From Geobacillus subterraneus (GTDB taxonomy: Bacteria; Bacillota; Bacilli; Bacillales; Anoxybacillaceae), in NCBI RefSeq assembly GCF_001618685.1, contig NZ_CP014342.1:2480001-2544000 (forward strand): DNA of 64,000 nucleotides. Reading direction: 5' to 3'. Made by a program: the position numbers and the translations under genes. The notes beneath the pieces are model-generated. The model saw nothing but the letters and a program-made list of their open reading frames with translations. It was not told the DNA's origin and ran no database searches. Position 1 is the first letter of the stretch; every line of letters starts with the position of its first letter. Shown one piece after another: positions 43,980 to 55,059 of this stretch.

Positions 43980-45053
43980 TTACTTTTGCTGCATCTTAAA
44001 CTGCAAAAACAGTTCGTTGTAGTAGGCGAGCATGTGTTTCCCTAAGTTTTCGTACACTTCGAGATGCCCAGCTGAATCCAAATCGGGGTAAAAGCGCCGA
44101 TCGCCCGCGATGTCTTTTGGCAAATAGGCAAGCGCCTTTTTATTCGGCGTCGAATAGCCGACATACTCGGCGTTTTGCGCCGCGTGTTTTGGGTCGAGCA
44201 TAAAGTTGATGAACGCGTGCGCTCCTTCGATGTTTTTCGCTGTTTTCGGAATGACCATGTTGTCAAACCATAAGTTGGAGCCTTCTTTCGGCACGACATA
44301 GTCGAGCTTGTCGTTTTCCGCGATGATTTCGGCCGCATCGCCCGACCAGACGACGCCGATGGCTGCTTCTTCATTGGCAAGCAGCAGCTTGATTTCATCG
44401 CCGACAATCGCCTTCACGTTCGGCATGAGCCGATCGAGCTTCCGCTTGGCTTCTTGCAAGTGGGCTTTGTTCGTATCATTGAGCGAATAGCCGAGGCTGT
44501 TTAACGCCATCCCCATCACTTCGCGCGCCCCGTCGACAAGCAAAATTTGATTGCGCAAGCTTGGATCCCATAAGTCGTTCCAGCTTGTGATGGTCTTGCC
44601 GCCAAGCATCTCGCGGTTGTAGACGATGCCGACCGTCCCCCAAAAATACGGCACGGAATACCGGTTGTGCGGATCAAACGGCAAGTTGAGAAACCGCGGC
44701 TCGATATATTGCAAATTGGGAAGCTTTCGGTAATCAAGCGGCAGAAGCAGCTTTTCTTCGATCATTTTGCTGATGGCGTAATCGGATGGAACGGCGACGT
44801 CAAACGTTGCCCCGCCTTGGGCGATTTTCGCCATCATCGCCTCATTGGAATCAAACGTTTGGTAAATCACTTTCCACCCTGTCTCTTTTTCAAATTCGCG
44901 AATGAGCGCGGGGTCAATGTAATCGCCCCAGTTGTAGACCGTCACCGTTTTGCCTCCGCCGTACCCTTCCGCTTCGTTCAGCCGATGAGTGACAAACATC
45001 AGGACGAACGCGGCGATAAACACGGCCGCAAATCCTTGGACAAGCCGTCTCAC
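43980..45053 (-). CDS. potD: Spermidine/putrescine-binding protein PotD
   Basis: 357 residues from GTG 45053. An N-terminal hydrophobic segment (signal or anchor) precedes the binding-protein fold: VYNWGDYIDPALIREFEKETG and VPSDYAISKMIEEKLL are typical of PotD/PotF. It captures polyamines outside the membrane and delivers them to PotBC. It is the last gene of potABCD, directly abutting potC. Confidence 0.92.
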   Translation of the reverse strand: MRRLVQGFAAVFIAAFVLMFVTHRLNEAEGYGGGKTVTVYNWGDYIDPALIREFEKETGWKVIYQTFDSNEAMMAKIAQGGATFDVAVPSDYAISKMIEEKLLLPLDYRKLPNLQYIEPRFLNLPFDPHNRYSVPYFWGTVGIVYNREMLGGKTITSWNDLWDPSLRNQILLVDGAREVMGMALNSLGYSLNDTNKAHLQEAKRKLDRLMPNVKAIVGDEIKLLLANEEAAIGVVWSGDAAEIIAENDKLDYVVPKEGSNLWFDNMVIPKTAKNIEGAHAFINFMLDPKHAAQNAEYVGYSTPNKKALAYLPKDIAGDRRFYPDLDSAGHLEVYENLGKHMLAYYNELFLQFKMQQK

Positions 45054-45857
45054 CTACTTTCGCCCCCCTATCCCGTACAAGCGGCCGCCTTTTTGGCTAA
45101 GCACGTAATAGCCGATAACGAGCAACATGGTAAATAAAAACAGAAGCGTCGACAATGCGTTGATCGACAAGGAAATGCCTTGGCGCGCCCGCGAATAAAT
45201 TTCCACGGACAGCGTCGAGAACCCATTTCCCGTGACAAAAAAGGTCACGGCAAAGTCATCGAGCGAATACGTGAGCGCCATGAAAAAGCCCGCCCATATG
45301 CTCGGAGCCAAAAACGGCAGCACCACACCGGACAGCACTTGCCAATGACTGGCTCCTAAATCTCTAGCCGCATCAATCAGCGTCGGGCTCATTTCTTCCA
45401 GTTTCGGCAGCACCATCAACACGACAATCGGCACGCTGAACGCGATATGAGACAACAGCACGGACGTAAAGCCGAGCTTGATGCCAGCGATTGTAAACAG
45501 CAGCAAAAACGAAGCGCCGATGATGACATCGGGGCTGACGATCAGCACGTTGTTGAGGGCGAGAAGAGCGTTTTTCGTTCGCTGCCGCTTGACATAGTAA
45601 ACGGCGAGCGCTCCGATGACCCCAAGTATCGTCGCAACCGCCGCCGACAGCAGCGCAACGACGATTGTATTCAAAACGATGATGAGCAAGCGGTCGTCGG
45701 ACAGCACGTCGCGGTACCACTTGAGCGTGAACGATTGAAAATCGTGCATCGCCCCGCCGCTGTTGAAAGAATAATACATCAAATACACAATCGGCATATA
45801 CATCACGGCAAACACGACTAACAAGTACACACGTCCCCACGCCTGCATCCGTTTCAT
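45054..45857 (-). CDS. potC: Spermidine/putrescine ABC permease PotC
   Basis: 267 residues with six spans. The ABC permease coupling loop [22 protein letters not shown] is present, and YSLDDFAVTFFVTG is typical of PotC. ATG 45857 overlaps the potB stop (ATGA). With PotB it forms the channel energised by PotA. Confidence 0.93.
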   Translation of the reverse strand: MKRMQAWGRVYLLVVFAVMYMPIVYLMYYSFNSGGAMHDFQSFTLKWYRDVLSDDRLLIIVLNTIVVALLSAAVATILGVIGALAVYYVKRQRTKNALLALNNVLIVSPDVIIGASFLLLFTIAGIKLGFTSVLLSHIAFSVPIVVLMVLPKLEEMSPTLIDAARDLGASHWQVLSGVVLPFLAPSIWAGFFMALTYSLDDFAVTFFVTGNGFSTLSVEIYSRARQGISLSINALSTLLFLFTMLLVIGYYVLSQKGGRLYGIGGRK

Positions 45858-46663
45858 CGGCTTCCCTCTTTTCTTCCGCTTCCTGTCAGGATGACGATGA
45901 CCGCCATGGCGATCATTAACACAACAGCGATCGTCGCCCCCATCCCCCAGTTTTGGGTGACAAGAAAATGCTGCTCAATGGCGGTGCCGAGCGTAATGAC
46001 GCGGTTGCCAGCGACAAGGCGTGTAATCATAAACAGCGACAGCGCCGGGATGAATACCGCTTGGCAGCCGGCCTTCACTCCGCCAAGCGTGAGCGGAAAG
46101 ACGACGCGGCGGAACGTCGTCCAAGCCGAAGCGCCCAAATCGCGGGCGGCATCGACAAGCGATGGCGGCAGCTCCTCCAGCGCGTTGAAAATCGGCAGCA
46201 CCATAAACGGAATAAAAATGTACACCGACACAAAGACAAAACTGAAATCGGTGAACAACAGCTGCCGCGGCCCGACGCCCAGCGCTTTCAACAAAGCGTT
46301 GGCCAGCCCGTACGTGCCGAACAGCCCTAAAAACGCATACACCTTCAGCAGCAAATTCACCCACATCGGCAAAATAAGCAACAACAGCCATAGCTGCTTG
46401 TGCCGCGTCTTCGTCAGCCAATAGGCGGTCGGATAGCCGATGAGCAGCGACACAAGCGTGATTAAAAACGCATACCAAAACGAATACGCCATCATTTTCA
46501 AATAAATGGGCGTCCACACGGATTTGTAGTTGGACAACGTCCAATGGCCGTCAAGATCCAAAAACGATTCATACACCAAAAAGACAATCGGGGCCACGAC
46601 AAACAGCACAAGCCAAATGCCATAAGGGATTAAATACCAGTTCCGCCACGCCCGTTCCGTCAT
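45854..46663 (-). CDS. potB: Spermidine/putrescine ABC permease PotB
   Basis: 269 residues with six spans, loop [22 protein letters not shown] and end [16 protein letters not shown] as in PotB. ATG 46663 overlaps the potA stop by four bases, so translation is coupled along the operon. Confidence 0.93.
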   Translation of the reverse strand: MTERAWRNWYLIPYGIWLVLFVVAPIVFLVYESFLDLDGHWTLSNYKSVWTPIYLKMMAYSFWYAFLITLVSLLIGYPTAYWLTKTRHKQLWLLLLILPMWVNLLLKVYAFLGLFGTYGLANALLKALGVGPRQLLFTDFSFVFVSVYIFIPFMVLPIFNALEELPPSLVDAARDLGASAWTTFRRVVFPLTLGGVKAGCQAVFIPALSLFMITRLVAGNRVITLGTAIEQHFLVTQNWGMGATIAVVLMIAMAVIVILTGSGRKEGSR

Positions 46664-47718
46664 GCGTCCTCATCCTCCTTTTCGAGTCGCATGACGTGAA
46701 TCGCTTCCGGTTCAAAACGAAGGCCGACCGTTTCCCCGACTTCGGCCTTTTTCGTCGAATGGACAAGCCATTCGTTGCCGTTTTCGTCATAGCCGCAAAT
46801 TTCATAATGGACACCGCGGAATAAGAGCGAATCGACGCGGATGACGATCTGCCCGTCTTCCGGCGCCGCGAGCTCCAAATCTTCCGGGCGGATGACGACA
46901 TCGACCGGTTCGTTTGGCGCGAAGCCGCGGTCAACACACGCAAACTGTTTGCCGGCAAATTCGACGAGGAAATCGTCGATCATGCGCCCTGACAAAATGT
47001 TCGATTCGCCAATGAAATCGGCGACGAATCGATTGACAGGCTCGTCGTAAATGTCTTTCGGCGTCCCAAACTGCTGAATTTTCCCTTTATTCAGAACAAA
47101 AATGTAATCGGACATCGCCAGCGCTTCTTCTTGATCATGCGTGACAAAAATAAACGTAATGCCCAATCGGCGCTGCAATTCACGAAGTTCATACTGCATT
47201 TCCGTGCGCAGTTTCAAATCCAAGGCTGACAGCGGTTCATCCAAGAGCAGCACCTCAGGTTCATTGACAATCGCCCGGGCAATGGCGACGCGCTGACGCT
47301 GGCCGCCTGACATTTCTTGAATGCGGCGGCGCTCATAGCCGTCTAAGTTGACAAACCGAAGCGCTTCCCTCACTTTCTCGCGAATGTCGGTTTCTTTCAT
47401 CTTTTTCACGCGCAAACCAAACGCAACGTTTTCAAACACATCGAGATGAGGGAACAATGCATAGTCTTGAAAAACAGTGTTGACTTGCCGTTTGTTCGGC
47501 GGGACGTTTTGAATCGGCTTTCCGTGGAAATAAATCGTTCCTTCCGTCGGCTCGATAAACCCGGCAATCAGCCGCAAAATCGTTGTCTTCCCACAACCCG
47601 ATGGTCCAAGCAGCGTATAAAACTTCCCGCGCTCCATCGCAAAACTGACATCATCCAGTACGGCTGCGCCGTCGTATTCCTTCGTCACTCGCTCGAAGCG
47701 GATGATTTCTCCGTTCAC
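46660..47718 (-). CDS. potA: Spermidine/putrescine ABC ATPase PotA
   Basis: 352 residues from GTG 47718 (GGGGGG six bases before). Walker [10 protein letters not shown], signature [14 protein letters not shown], Walker [13 protein letters not shown], switch TFIFVTHD, and a C-terminal OB-like TOBE domain with [10 protein letters not shown]. First gene of the import operon. Polyamine import complements the speE/bpsA genes 12 kb away. Confidence 0.93.
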   Translation of the reverse strand: MNGEIIRFERVTKEYDGAAVLDDVSFAMERGKFYTLLGPSGCGKTTILRLIAGFIEPTEGTIYFHGKPIQNVPPNKRQVNTVFQDYALFPHLDVFENVAFGLRVKKMKETDIREKVREALRFVNLDGYERRRIQEMSGGQRQRVAIARAIVNEPEVLLLDEPLSALDLKLRTEMQYELRELQRRLGITFIFVTHDQEEALAMSDYIFVLNKGKIQQFGTPKDIYDEPVNRFVADFIGESNILSGRMIDDFLVEFAGKQFACVDRGFAPNEPVDVVIRPEDLELAAPEDGQIVIRVDSLLFRGVHYEICGYDENGNEWLVHSTKKAEVGETVGLRFEPEAIHVMRLEKEDEDA

Positions 47719-47828
47719 TTTCAGCCCCCCATCTTCTTGATGTTCACTATTCCTAATTAGAACATAGGAGAGTAGAAAGTGCAACGGAAAAATATGCTTT
47801 CCGCCATGTCGGCGACTAAAAAACAAAA

Positions 47829-47904
47829 AGCGGCTGACTATTCCGCAGAACAGCTTCCAATTTTGCCCGCAATGCGGAAAGCCGCTGTCTCATTGATCGT
47901 TTTT
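47829..47904 (+). other. Intergenic hairpin between pot operon and the S-box leader
   Basis: AGCGGCT/AGCCGCT and inner TTCCGCA/TGCGGAA form a two-part stem, with T6 13 bases further on. No gene precedes it on the plus strand; it may be a remnant or protect against transcription from the left. Confidence 0.4.
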
Positions 47905-47927
47905 TCAAATTTCCTTGCTTCACCGTA

Positions 47928-47956
47928 TTGAATAATTTCAAAAAATACATTAAATT
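47928..47956 (+). promoter_or_regulatory. Promoter of the SAM riboswitch-yitJ-metH unit
   Basis: TTGAAT (47928-47933), 17-base spacer, TAAATT (47951-47956), in an AT-rich tract about 45 bases upstream of the riboswitch. Confidence 0.5.
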
Positions 47957-48000
47957 ATATAGTAATAGTCAAGACGAAATAAACAACCGCATACGGACAT

Positions 48001-48101
48001 TCTTATCAAGAGAGGGGGAGGGACTGGCCCGGTGAACCCTCAGCAACCTGGCCCGCGGCCAAGGTGCTAAATCCAGACAGGCAACAGCCTGGAAGATAAG
48101 A
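48001..48101 (+). ncRNA. SAM-I riboswitch (S-box)
   Basis: The leader has the conserved S-box core: P1 stem CTTATC/GATAAG, AGAGAGGGGGAGGGACTGGC, the GGTGAACCCTCAGCAACC kink-turn segment, and GGTGCTAAATCC. SAM binding stabilises P1. The 3' side of P1 (AAGAAGAAG at 48098-48106) can otherwise pair with CTTCTTCTT (48119-48127) as an antiterminator, so high SAM leads to termination ahead of yitJ-metH. Confidence 0.95.
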
Positions 48102-48112
48102 AGAAGCGAATG

Positions 48113-48145
48113 AAAAGTCTTCTTCTTAGAAGGCTTTTTTCTTTT
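48113..48145 (+). terminator. Regulated terminator of the SAM riboswitch
   Basis: AAAAG-CTTCT pairs with AGAAG-CTTTT over a four-base loop, followed by a T-run. Confidence 0.9.
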
Positions 48146-48171
48146 ACTACAACGAAATGGGGGAATCAAAC

Positions 48172-50019
48172 GTGGGGCTGCTCGATGAGTTGAAACAACG
48201 CATTCTCATCGCCGACGGAGCGATGGGGACGCTGTTATATTCGCATGGCGTCGACCGTTGTTTTGAAGAATTGAATCTATCGAATCCAGACGAAATCATT
48301 CATATTCATGAAGCGTATATCGCGGCGGGCGCCGATGTCATTCAGACGAATACATACGGCGCCAACTATGTGAAACTCGCGCGCTACGGCTTGCAAGACG
48401 AGGTGCCGGCGATCAATCGCGCCGCTGTAAGACTGGCGAAGCAAGCAGCCAATGGGGGGGCGTACGTGCTCGGAACGATCGGAGGGCTGCGCACATTGAA
48501 CAAAAGCGTCGTACCGCTTGACGAAGTGAAGCGGACGTTTCGCGAGCAGCTGTTTGTGCTGCTTGCCGAAGGGGTTGATGGTGTGCTGCTGGAGACGTAT
48601 TACGATTTGGAAGAGTTGGAGACGGTGCTTGCCATCGCGCGCAAAGAGACGGACTTGCCGATTATCGCCCATGTGTCGCTCCATGAAGTCGGCGTTTTGC
48701 AAGACGGCACGCCGCTCGCGGACGCCCTTAGCCGCCTGGAGGCGCTCGGGGCCGATGTTGTCGGGCTCAACTGCCGGCTTGGTCCGCACTATATGATTCA
48801 GTCGCTTGAGGAAGTGCCCCTGCCCAATCGCGCATTTTTGTCGGCGTATCCGAACGCGAGCCTCCCGGATTACCGCGACGGCCGGCTTGTCTATGAAACG
48901 AACGCGGAATATTTTGAAGAGGCGGCCAAAGCGTTCCGCGATCAAGGGGTGCGCTTGATCGGCGGGTGCTGCGGCACGACGCCGAAACATATTGAGGCAA
49001 TGGCAAAGGCGCTCGCCGACCGGACGCCGGTGACGGAAAAAACGGTGAAGCGGCGCACGGCATCTGTATCGGTGCAAGCCGATCGGCCCGCGCCGACTCC
49101 GCTTCCCGAGCTCGCCCGCACGCGCCGCTCGGTCATTGTCGAACTCGATCCGCCGAAGCAACTCGGCATTGACAAGTTTCTCGCTGGGGCGAAAGCGCTC
49201 CATGACGCCGGCATCGACGCGCTGACGTTAGCTGACAACTCACTTGCCACGCCGCGCATCAGCAACGCCGCCGTCGCCACGATCGTGAAAGAGCGGCTCG
49301 GCGTCCGCCCGCTCGTGCATATTACGTGCCGCGACCGCAACTTGATCGGCCTGCAGTCGCATTTGATGGGGTTGCATACGCTCGGCATCACCGACGTGCT
49401 CGCCATTACCGGCGACCCGTCGAAAATCGGCGATTTCCCGGGAGCGACGTCCGTGTATGATGTGTCGTCATTCGATCTCATCCGCTTGATCAGCCAATTC
49501 AACGAGGGATTATCGTACTCGGGCAAACCGCTCGGGCAAAAAACGAACTTCTCGATCGGTGCGGCCTTCAATCCGAACGTCCGCCATTTGGATAAAGCGG
49601 TCGAGCGAATGGAGAAAAAAATTCAATGCGGCGCTCACTATTTCTTGACCCAACCGGTTTACTCGGAAGAAAAAATCTTGCAAATATATGAAGCAACGAA
49701 ACATCTCGCCACGCCGATCTACATTGGCATTATGCCGCTGGTAAGCGCGCGCAACGCCGAGTTTTTGCACCATGAAGTGCCGGGGATCACCCTGTCGGAC
49801 GAGATTCGCGCCCGCATGGCCGCCTGCGGCAGCGACCCAGTAGAAGCGGCGCGCGAAGGAATTGCCATCGCCAAATCGCTCATTGACGCGGCGTTTGATT
49901 TGTTTAACGGCATTTATTTGATCACGCCGTTTTTGCGCTATGACATGACAGTCGAGCTCGTCCGCTACATCCATGAAAAAGAAGCGGCCGCCAAAGAAAG
50001 GAAGGTTGTTCATGGCTAA
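48172..50019 (+). CDS. yitJ: Bifunctional homocysteine S-methyltransferase / methylenetetrahydrofolate reductase
   Basis: 615 residues from GTG 48172, eight bases after GGGGGAA; an ATG at 48157 precedes the ribosome site core and is less likely. Residues 1-290 are a homocysteine methyltransferase domain ([16 protein letters not shown], zinc-binding GGCCGTT). Residues ~320-612 are a MetF-type FAD reductase (TCRDRN, ALTGDP-like AITGDPSK). It makes 5-methyl-THF and can methylate homocysteine. SAM riboswitch control and coupling to metH (8-base overlap) fit methionine synthesis. Confidence 0.93.
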   Translation: MGLLDELKQRILIADGAMGTLLYSHGVDRCFEELNLSNPDEIIHIHEAYIAAGADVIQTNTYGANYVKLARYGLQDEVPAINRAAVRLAKQAANGGAYVLGTIGGLRTLNKSVVPLDEVKRTFREQLFVLLAEGVDGVLLETYYDLEELETVLAIARKETDLPIIAHVSLHEVGVLQDGTPLADALSRLEALGADVVGLNCRLGPHYMIQSLEEVPLPNRAFLSAYPNASLPDYRDGRLVYETNAEYFEEAAKAFRDQGVRLIGGCCGTTPKHIEAMAKALADRTPVTEKTVKRRTASVSVQADRPAPTPLPELARTRRSVIVELDPPKQLGIDKFLAGAKALHDAGIDALTLADNSLATPRISNAAVATIVKERLGVRPLVHITCRDRNLIGLQSHLMGLHTLGITDVLAITGDPSKIGDFPGATSVYDVSSFDLIRLISQFNEGLSYSGKPLGQKTNFSIGAAFNPNVRHLDKAVERMEKKIQCGAHYFLTQPVYSEEKILQIYEATKHLATPIYIGIMPLVSARNAEFLHHEVPGITLSDEIRARMAACGSDPVEAAREGIAIAKSLIDAAFDLFNGIYLITPFLRYDMTVELVRYIHEKEAAAKERKVVHG

Positions 50020-53000
50020 CATCACCTTAGAACAGCAGCTGCAGCGAAAAATTCTCGTCATTGACGGCGCGATGGGGACGATGATCCAAAGCGCCAACCT
50101 ATCAGCCGCCGATTTTGGCGGCGAGGCGTATGAAGGGTGCAACGAATATTTGACCCTCACCGCCCCGCCTGTCATCCGCCGCATTCACGAAGCGTATTTG
50201 GAAGCGGGCGCTGACATCATCGAAACGAACACGTTCGGGGCGACGCGCATTGTGCTCGATGAATACAACCTCGGGCATTTGGCGCTCGAGTTGAACATCG
50301 AAGCGGCCAAGCTCGCCAAACAAGCGGCGGAGGCGTTCTCAACTCCCGACTGGCCGCGCTTTGTCGCCGGGTCGATGGGGCCGACGACGAAGACGTTGTC
50401 GGTGACAGGCGGCGCGACCTTTGAGGAACTCGTCGCCGCCTATGAAGAACAAGCGCGCGGGCTGCTGTTGGGCGGCGTCGATCTTCTGTTGCTGGAGACG
50501 TGCCAAGATACGTTGAACGTAAAAGCTGGATTTCTCGGCATTTCCAAGGCGTTTGAGGCGGTCGGCCGCCGCGTGCCGCTCATGATTTCCGGCACGATCG
50601 AGCCGATGGGCACGACGCTCGCCGGCCAGGCGATCGATGCGTTTTTCATCTCGGTGCGCCATATGAAGCCGATCGCCGTCGGCTTAAACTGCGCGACCGG
50701 CCCGGAGTTTATGACCGACCATTTGCGGACGCTCGCCTCGCTTGCGGATACGGCGGTCAGCTGCTATCCGAACGCCGGGCTGCCGGATGAAGAAGGCCGC
50801 TACCATGAAACGCCGGAGATGTTGGCAGAGAAAATCCGCCGCTTTGCCGAAAAGGGATGGATCAACATCGTCGGCGGGTGTTGCGGCACGACGCCGGACC
50901 ATATTCGCGCCATCGCCGAAGCGGTGCGCGGCATCCCGCCGCGGGCGATCCCGTCTTCGTTTGACGTCCACGCCGTCTCCGGCATCGAGGCGCTCATTTA
51001 TGAGGAAACGATGCGCCCGCTCTTTGTCGGCGAGCGGACAAACGTCATCGGCTCGCGCAAATTCAAGCGCCTCATCGCCGAAGGGAAATACGAAGAAGCG
51101 GCGGAAATCGCCCGCGCACAAGTGAAAAACGGCGCCCATGTCATCGACATTTGCCTCGCCGACCCAGACCGCGACGAACTCCATGACATGGAGCAGTTCG
51201 TCCGCGAAGTCGTGAAAAAAGTGAAAGTGCCGCTTGTCATCGATTCAACCGACGAGCGCGTCATCGAGCGCGCCCTCACCTACTCGCAAGGGAAAGCGAT
51301 CATCAATTCGATCAACTTGGAAGACGGCGAGGAGCGGTTTGCGAAAGTCGTTCCTCTCTTGCACAAATACGGCGCCGCTGTCGTCGTCGGCACGATCGAT
51401 GAACAAGGAATGGCGGTCACCGCCGAACGGAAGCTGGAAATTGCCTTGCGTTCGTATGACTTGCTCGTTAACCGCTACGGGGTGCCGGCGCGCGACATCA
51501 TTTTCGATCCGCTCGTCTTCCCGGTCGGCACCGGTGATGAGCAATACATCGGCGCGGCGAAAGAAACGATCGAAGGGATCCGCCTCATTAAAGAGCGGCT
51601 TCCTCATTGTTTAACGATGCTCGGCATCAGCAACGTCTCGTTCGGCTTGCCGCCGGCCGGGCGCGAGGTGCTCAACTCCGTCTTTTTGTACCATTGCACG
51701 CAAGCTGGGCTCGATTATGCGATCGTCAACACTGAGAAGCTTGAGCGGTTCGCCTCGATTCCGGAAGAGGAAGTGCGGATGGCCGAAGCGCTTTTGTTTG
51801 ACACGAGCGATGAAACATTAAACACCTTTATCGAATTTTACCGAAGCAAAATCACCGCCGCCAAGCCGGCTGAGGAGAACTTGAGCTTGGAAGAGCGGCT
51901 CGCCCGCTACGTCATTGAAGGGTCGAAGGACGGACTCATTCCCGATTTAGAGAAGGCGCTTGAGACCTACTCCGATCCGCTGTCGATCATCAACGGTCCG
52001 CTTATGGCCGGCATGGATGAAGTCGGGCGGCTGTTCAACAACAACCAGCTCATCGTCGCCGAAGTATTGCAAAGCGCGGAAGTGATGAAAGCGGCCGTCG
52101 CCTTTTTAGAGCCGTATATGGAAAAGAAAGAAGGAAGCACAAAAGGAAAAGTCATTCTCGCCACCGTCAAAGGCGATGTCCATGACATCGGCAAAAACTT
52201 GGTCGACATCATTTTAAGCAACAACGGCTACGAGGTGATCGACCTCGGCATTAAAGTCGCTCCGCAGCAACTCATTGAAGCGGTGCGCGAACATCAGCCC
52301 GACATCATCGGGTTGTCGGGCTTGCTTGTCAAATCGGCCCAACAGATGGTCGTCACCGCCCAAGATTTGCGGCAAGCCGGCATCTCAACGCCCATTTTAG
52401 TCGGCGGCGCCGCCTTGACGCGCAAATTTACCGAAAACAAAATCGCACCCGAATACGACGGCATCGTCTTGTACGCGAAAGACGCCATGGACGGGCTCGC
52501 GCTCGCCAACCAACTCCAGCAAGGCGAAATTGACTACAAGAAAAAAGAAGCGACCGAAAACGAGCCGACACGGCCAACGGCGGTCGCCACCGCGTTCAAA
52601 TCGAACGTCTCGACCGACGTTCCCGTCTACATCCCGGCCGACCTCGAGCGCCACGTGCTGCGAAACGTGCCGCTTGACCATGTGTTGCCGTACGTCAACT
52701 GGCAAATGGTGCTCGGCCACCACCTCGGCTTGAAAGGAAAAGTGAAGCGGCTGCTTGAAGAACGGGACGAAAAAGCGTTGGCGTTAAAAGCGGTCGTCGA
52801 CGAACTCGTTGCCGAAGCGAAAGAACGCGGCTGGATTCAACCCGCCGGCGTCTACCGCTTCTTCCCGGCGCAAAGCGACGGCAACCGCGTCTACGTTTAC
52901 GATCCGGTTGATCACAAAACCGTGCTCGAGACATTCGACTTCCCGCGCCAACCGCGGGCGCCGCATCTTTGCCTCGCCGATTATTTGAAATCGAAAGAAA

Positions 53001-53422
53001 GCGGCGAAATGGATTACGTCGGCTTGTTCGCCGTCACGGCCGGGCATGGCGTCCGCGAACTCGCCCAACAGTGGAAAGACGAAGGCGAATTTTTGAAAAG
53101 CCATGCCATCCAAGCGTTGGCGCTCGAGATTGCCGAAGGATTCGCCGAGCGCATCCACCAAATTATGCGCGACCGCTGGGGCTTCCCGGACGACCCGGAT
53201 TTCACGATGGAAGAGCGCTTCGCCGCCAAATACCAAGGCCAGCGCTACTCGTTCGGCTACCCGGCCTGTCCGAACTTGGAAGATCAAGAAAAGCTGTTCC
53301 GCCTGCTTCATCCAGAAGACATCGGCATCCGCCTCACCGACGGCTACATGATGGAGCCCGAAGCATCAGTTTCGGCGATCGTCTTCGCCCATCCAGAGGC
53401 ACGGTATTTCAATGTGTTATAA
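50012..53422 (+). CDS. metH: Cobalamin-dependent methionine synthase
   Basis: 1136 residues from ATG 50012 (AAAGGAAGG upstream). Four modules in order: homocysteine domain ([23 protein letters not shown]), pterin-binding domain ([11 protein letters not shown]), B12 cap and binding domain with DVHDIGKN supplying the cobalt histidine, and the C-terminal SAM activation domain ([15 protein letters not shown]). It transfers methyl from 5-methyl-THF to homocysteine through cobalamin. Full length, co-transcribed with yitJ. It is itself a cobalamin-dependent route beside any B12-independent enzyme elsewhere. Confidence 0.96.
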   Translation: MANITLEQQLQRKILVIDGAMGTMIQSANLSAADFGGEAYEGCNEYLTLTAPPVIRRIHEAYLEAGADIIETNTFGATRIVLDEYNLGHLALELNIEAAKLAKQAAEAFSTPDWPRFVAGSMGPTTKTLSVTGGATFEELVAAYEEQARGLLLGGVDLLLLETCQDTLNVKAGFLGISKAFEAVGRRVPLMISGTIEPMGTTLAGQAIDAFFISVRHMKPIAVGLNCATGPEFMTDHLRTLASLADTAVSCYPNAGLPDEEGRYHETPEMLAEKIRRFAEKGWINIVGGCCGTTPDHIRAIAEAVRGIPPRAIPSSFDVHAVSGIEALIYEETMRPLFVGERTNVIGSRKFKRLIAEGKYEEAAEIARAQVKNGAHVIDICLADPDRDELHDMEQFVREVVKKVKVPLVIDSTDERVIERALTYSQGKAIINSINLEDGEERFAKVVPLLHKYGAAVVVGTIDEQGMAVTAERKLEIALRSYDLLVNRYGVPARDIIFDPLVFPVGTGDEQYIGAAKETIEGIRLIKERLPHCLTMLGISNVSFGLPPAGREVLNSVFLYHCTQAGLDYAIVNTEKLERFASIPEEEVRMAEALLFDTSDETLNTFIEFYRSKITAAKPAEENLSLEERLARYVIEGSKDGLIPDLEKALETYSDPLSIINGPLMAGMDEVGRLFNNNQLIVAEVLQSAEVMKAAVAFLEPYMEKKEGSTKGKVILATVKGDVHDIGKNLVDIILSNNGYEVIDLGIKVAPQQLIEAVREHQPDIIGLSGLLVKSAQQMVVTAQDLRQAGISTPILVGGAALTRKFTENKIAPEYDGIVLYAKDAMDGLALANQLQQGEIDYKKKEATENEPTRPTAVATAFKSNVSTDVPVYIPADLERHVLRNVPLDHVLPYVNWQMVLGHHLGLKGKVKRLLEERDEKALALKAVVDELVAEAKERGWIQPAGVYRFFPAQSDGNRVYVYDPVDHKTVLETFDFPRQPRAPHLCLADYLKSKESGEMDYVGLFAVTAGHGVRELAQQWKDEGEFLKSHAIQALALEIAEGFAERIHQIMRDRWGFPDDPDFTMEERFAAKYQGQRYSFGYPACPNLEDQEKLFRLLHPEDIGIRLTDGYMMEPEASVSAIVFAHPEARYFNVL

Positions 53423-53432
53423 GCGAAATGAG

Positions 53433-53472
53433 AAACGAGCTGGGCTATGTGAACCAGCTCGTTTGCTTTTTT
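53433..53472 (+). terminator. Terminator after metH
   Basis: AAACGAGCTGG pairs with CCAGCTCGTTT across a ten-base loop, then GCTTTTTT. Confidence 0.9.
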
Positions 53473-53692
53473 ACGCACCAACCCTCGGCCGCTCCATTGG
53501 AACGTTTCCCGTTTTGCAGCAAAAAAAGACGGGGGATTGGCGCTCTGGGAAAATCGCGATGCGGATGGAAACGTGGGCGGAAAAACGATGACCAACGGCT
53601 TCTTCATTGTTCATGATCCCTCCCTCTTCACACATAATTCTCCTCCTCCGTCCCATACTAACGGTGACAATATCCGTCAAGGAGGGACCACG

Positions 53693-54556
53693 ATGGTCAC
53701 AAAGCAACAAACAACGCTGCCCCCGCAGCACCAGACGCGCCAGCCCGGCCTGCAAACGGAGATGAACCCGCAGCCGGTCACGATCAAAGATAGTTATAAA
53801 GGAAGCGGCAAGCTCAAAAACAAAACCGCCATCATCAGCGGCGGCGACAGCGGCATCGGCCGCGCGGTCGCGGTTCATTTCGCCAAAGAAGGGGCCGATG
53901 TGGCGATTCTCTATCTCAACGAACATGAAGATGCCGACGAAACGAAACGGCTCGTCGAGCAGGAAGGAAGACGGTGTCTGGCCATTGCGGGAGACATTGG
54001 CGATGAAGCGTTTTGCAAAGAGGCGGTGAAACAGACGATCGAAGCGTTCGGCAAGCTTGACATCGTCGTCAACAACGCCGCCGAGCAGCACCCGCAGCCG
54101 AATTTTCTCAACATCACTGCCGCGCAGCTGGAAAAAACGTTTCGCACGAACGTATTCGGCTGCTTTTTCCTAACGAAAGCGGCGCTCCCACACTTAAAAA
54201 GCGGAAGCGCGATTATTAACACCGCTTCGATCACCGCCTACGAAGGAAATGAGCAGCTCATCGACTACTCGGCGACAAAAGGCGCGATCGTCGCCTTCAC
54301 CCGGTCGCTCGCCAAAGCGCTCGTCGGCCAAGGCATTCGCGTCAACGGCGTCGCCCCAGGCCCGATTTGGACGCCGCTCATCCCGTCGACGTTCAAAAGC
54401 GAGCAAGTCGCCACATTCGGCGCCAACACGCCGATGAAACGTCCCGGCCAACCGTGCGAAGTCGCTCCAAGCTATGTCTTTTTAGCCAGCGAGGAGGCAT
54501 CCTATATTACGGGGCAAATGATTCATGTGAATGGCGGGAAGATTGTCAATGGATAG
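53693..54556 (+). CDS. Short-chain dehydrogenase/reductase, general-stress type
   Basis: 287 residues from ATG 53693 (AAGGAGGGA upstream). An N-terminal ~45-residue extension (TLPPQHQTRQPG) precedes the Rossmann motif SGGDSGIGRA; NNAA, S-x-Y-xxx-K (YSATKGA with ITAYEG upstream) and HVNGG complete the SDR fold. The extended form is common among glucose-dehydrogenase-like general-stress SDRs of Bacillus (YhdF, YdaD, YhxC). NAD(P)-linked; substrate unknown. Confidence 0.88.
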   Translation: MVTKQQTTLPPQHQTRQPGLQTEMNPQPVTIKDSYKGSGKLKNKTAIISGGDSGIGRAVAVHFAKEGADVAILYLNEHEDADETKRLVEQEGRRCLAIAGDIGDEAFCKEAVKQTIEAFGKLDIVVNNAAEQHPQPNFLNITAAQLEKTFRTNVFGCFFLTKAALPHLKSGSAIINTASITAYEGNEQLIDYSATKGAIVAFTRSLAKALVGQGIRVNGVAPGPIWTPLIPSTFKSEQVATFGANTPMKRPGQPCEVAPSYVFLASEEASYITGQMIHVNGGKIVNG

Positions 54557-54624
54557 AAAGCAGCGGAAAATGGAGCGTTCTTCAGCACCATGTAAATTTT
54601 ATGTAATATTTTCTAACATGTTTG

Positions 54625-54757
54625 TTGAGCTGCCGGTATATAACCGCTATGATAAAAATACATGCTGCTTCTGATCCAAGTTCCTCAACCTTTTGCACAT
54701 ATGCGAAAGGTGCCCTCTCTTTCCTTGACTTGCAACAATTTGTTGCAAGTTTTTTTG
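54625..54757 (+). ncRNA. Candidate small RNA with own promoter and terminator
   Basis: TTGAGC (54625-54630), 17-base spacer and TATGAT (54648-54653) predict a start near 54660. The following ~98 bases contain a hairpin CCTTTTGCA/TGCGAAAGG (54689-54710) and end in a strong terminator, ACTTGCAACAA/TTGTTGCAAGT plus T7 (54727-54757). No ribosome site or worthwhile reading frame is seen. The rest of 54757-55059 is AT-rich without a gene. Confidence 0.5.
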
Positions 54758-55059
54758 TGTATGGCGATGATTCCGATGGCGGCAGCCTTGAAACATGTCG
54801 ATGTCTCCTTCATAAATTTCATCCTTTTTTCTTCTTAATCTCATTAATGAAATACTGTTTATTAAAACACACTTTAAACGATTGAAGATAACATATTATT
54901 TCATTATTGTTGATACTTTATTTAAATATTAATATTTTAGACAAACATTTTCGAAAGCTTTTTGAACTTGTCGTACTGTAGCTTTATGCAAAAAGCCAAA
55001 TCTCTTATGATAATTTACGAAGGATTTCCTGTTGGAAAGCACATGGGAGGGGAATAGTT

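Noticed and set aside
48277-49203. A 308-codon open frame antisense to yitJ
   Set aside because: Arg/His-rich shadow of the homocysteine methyltransferase domain; no start signals.
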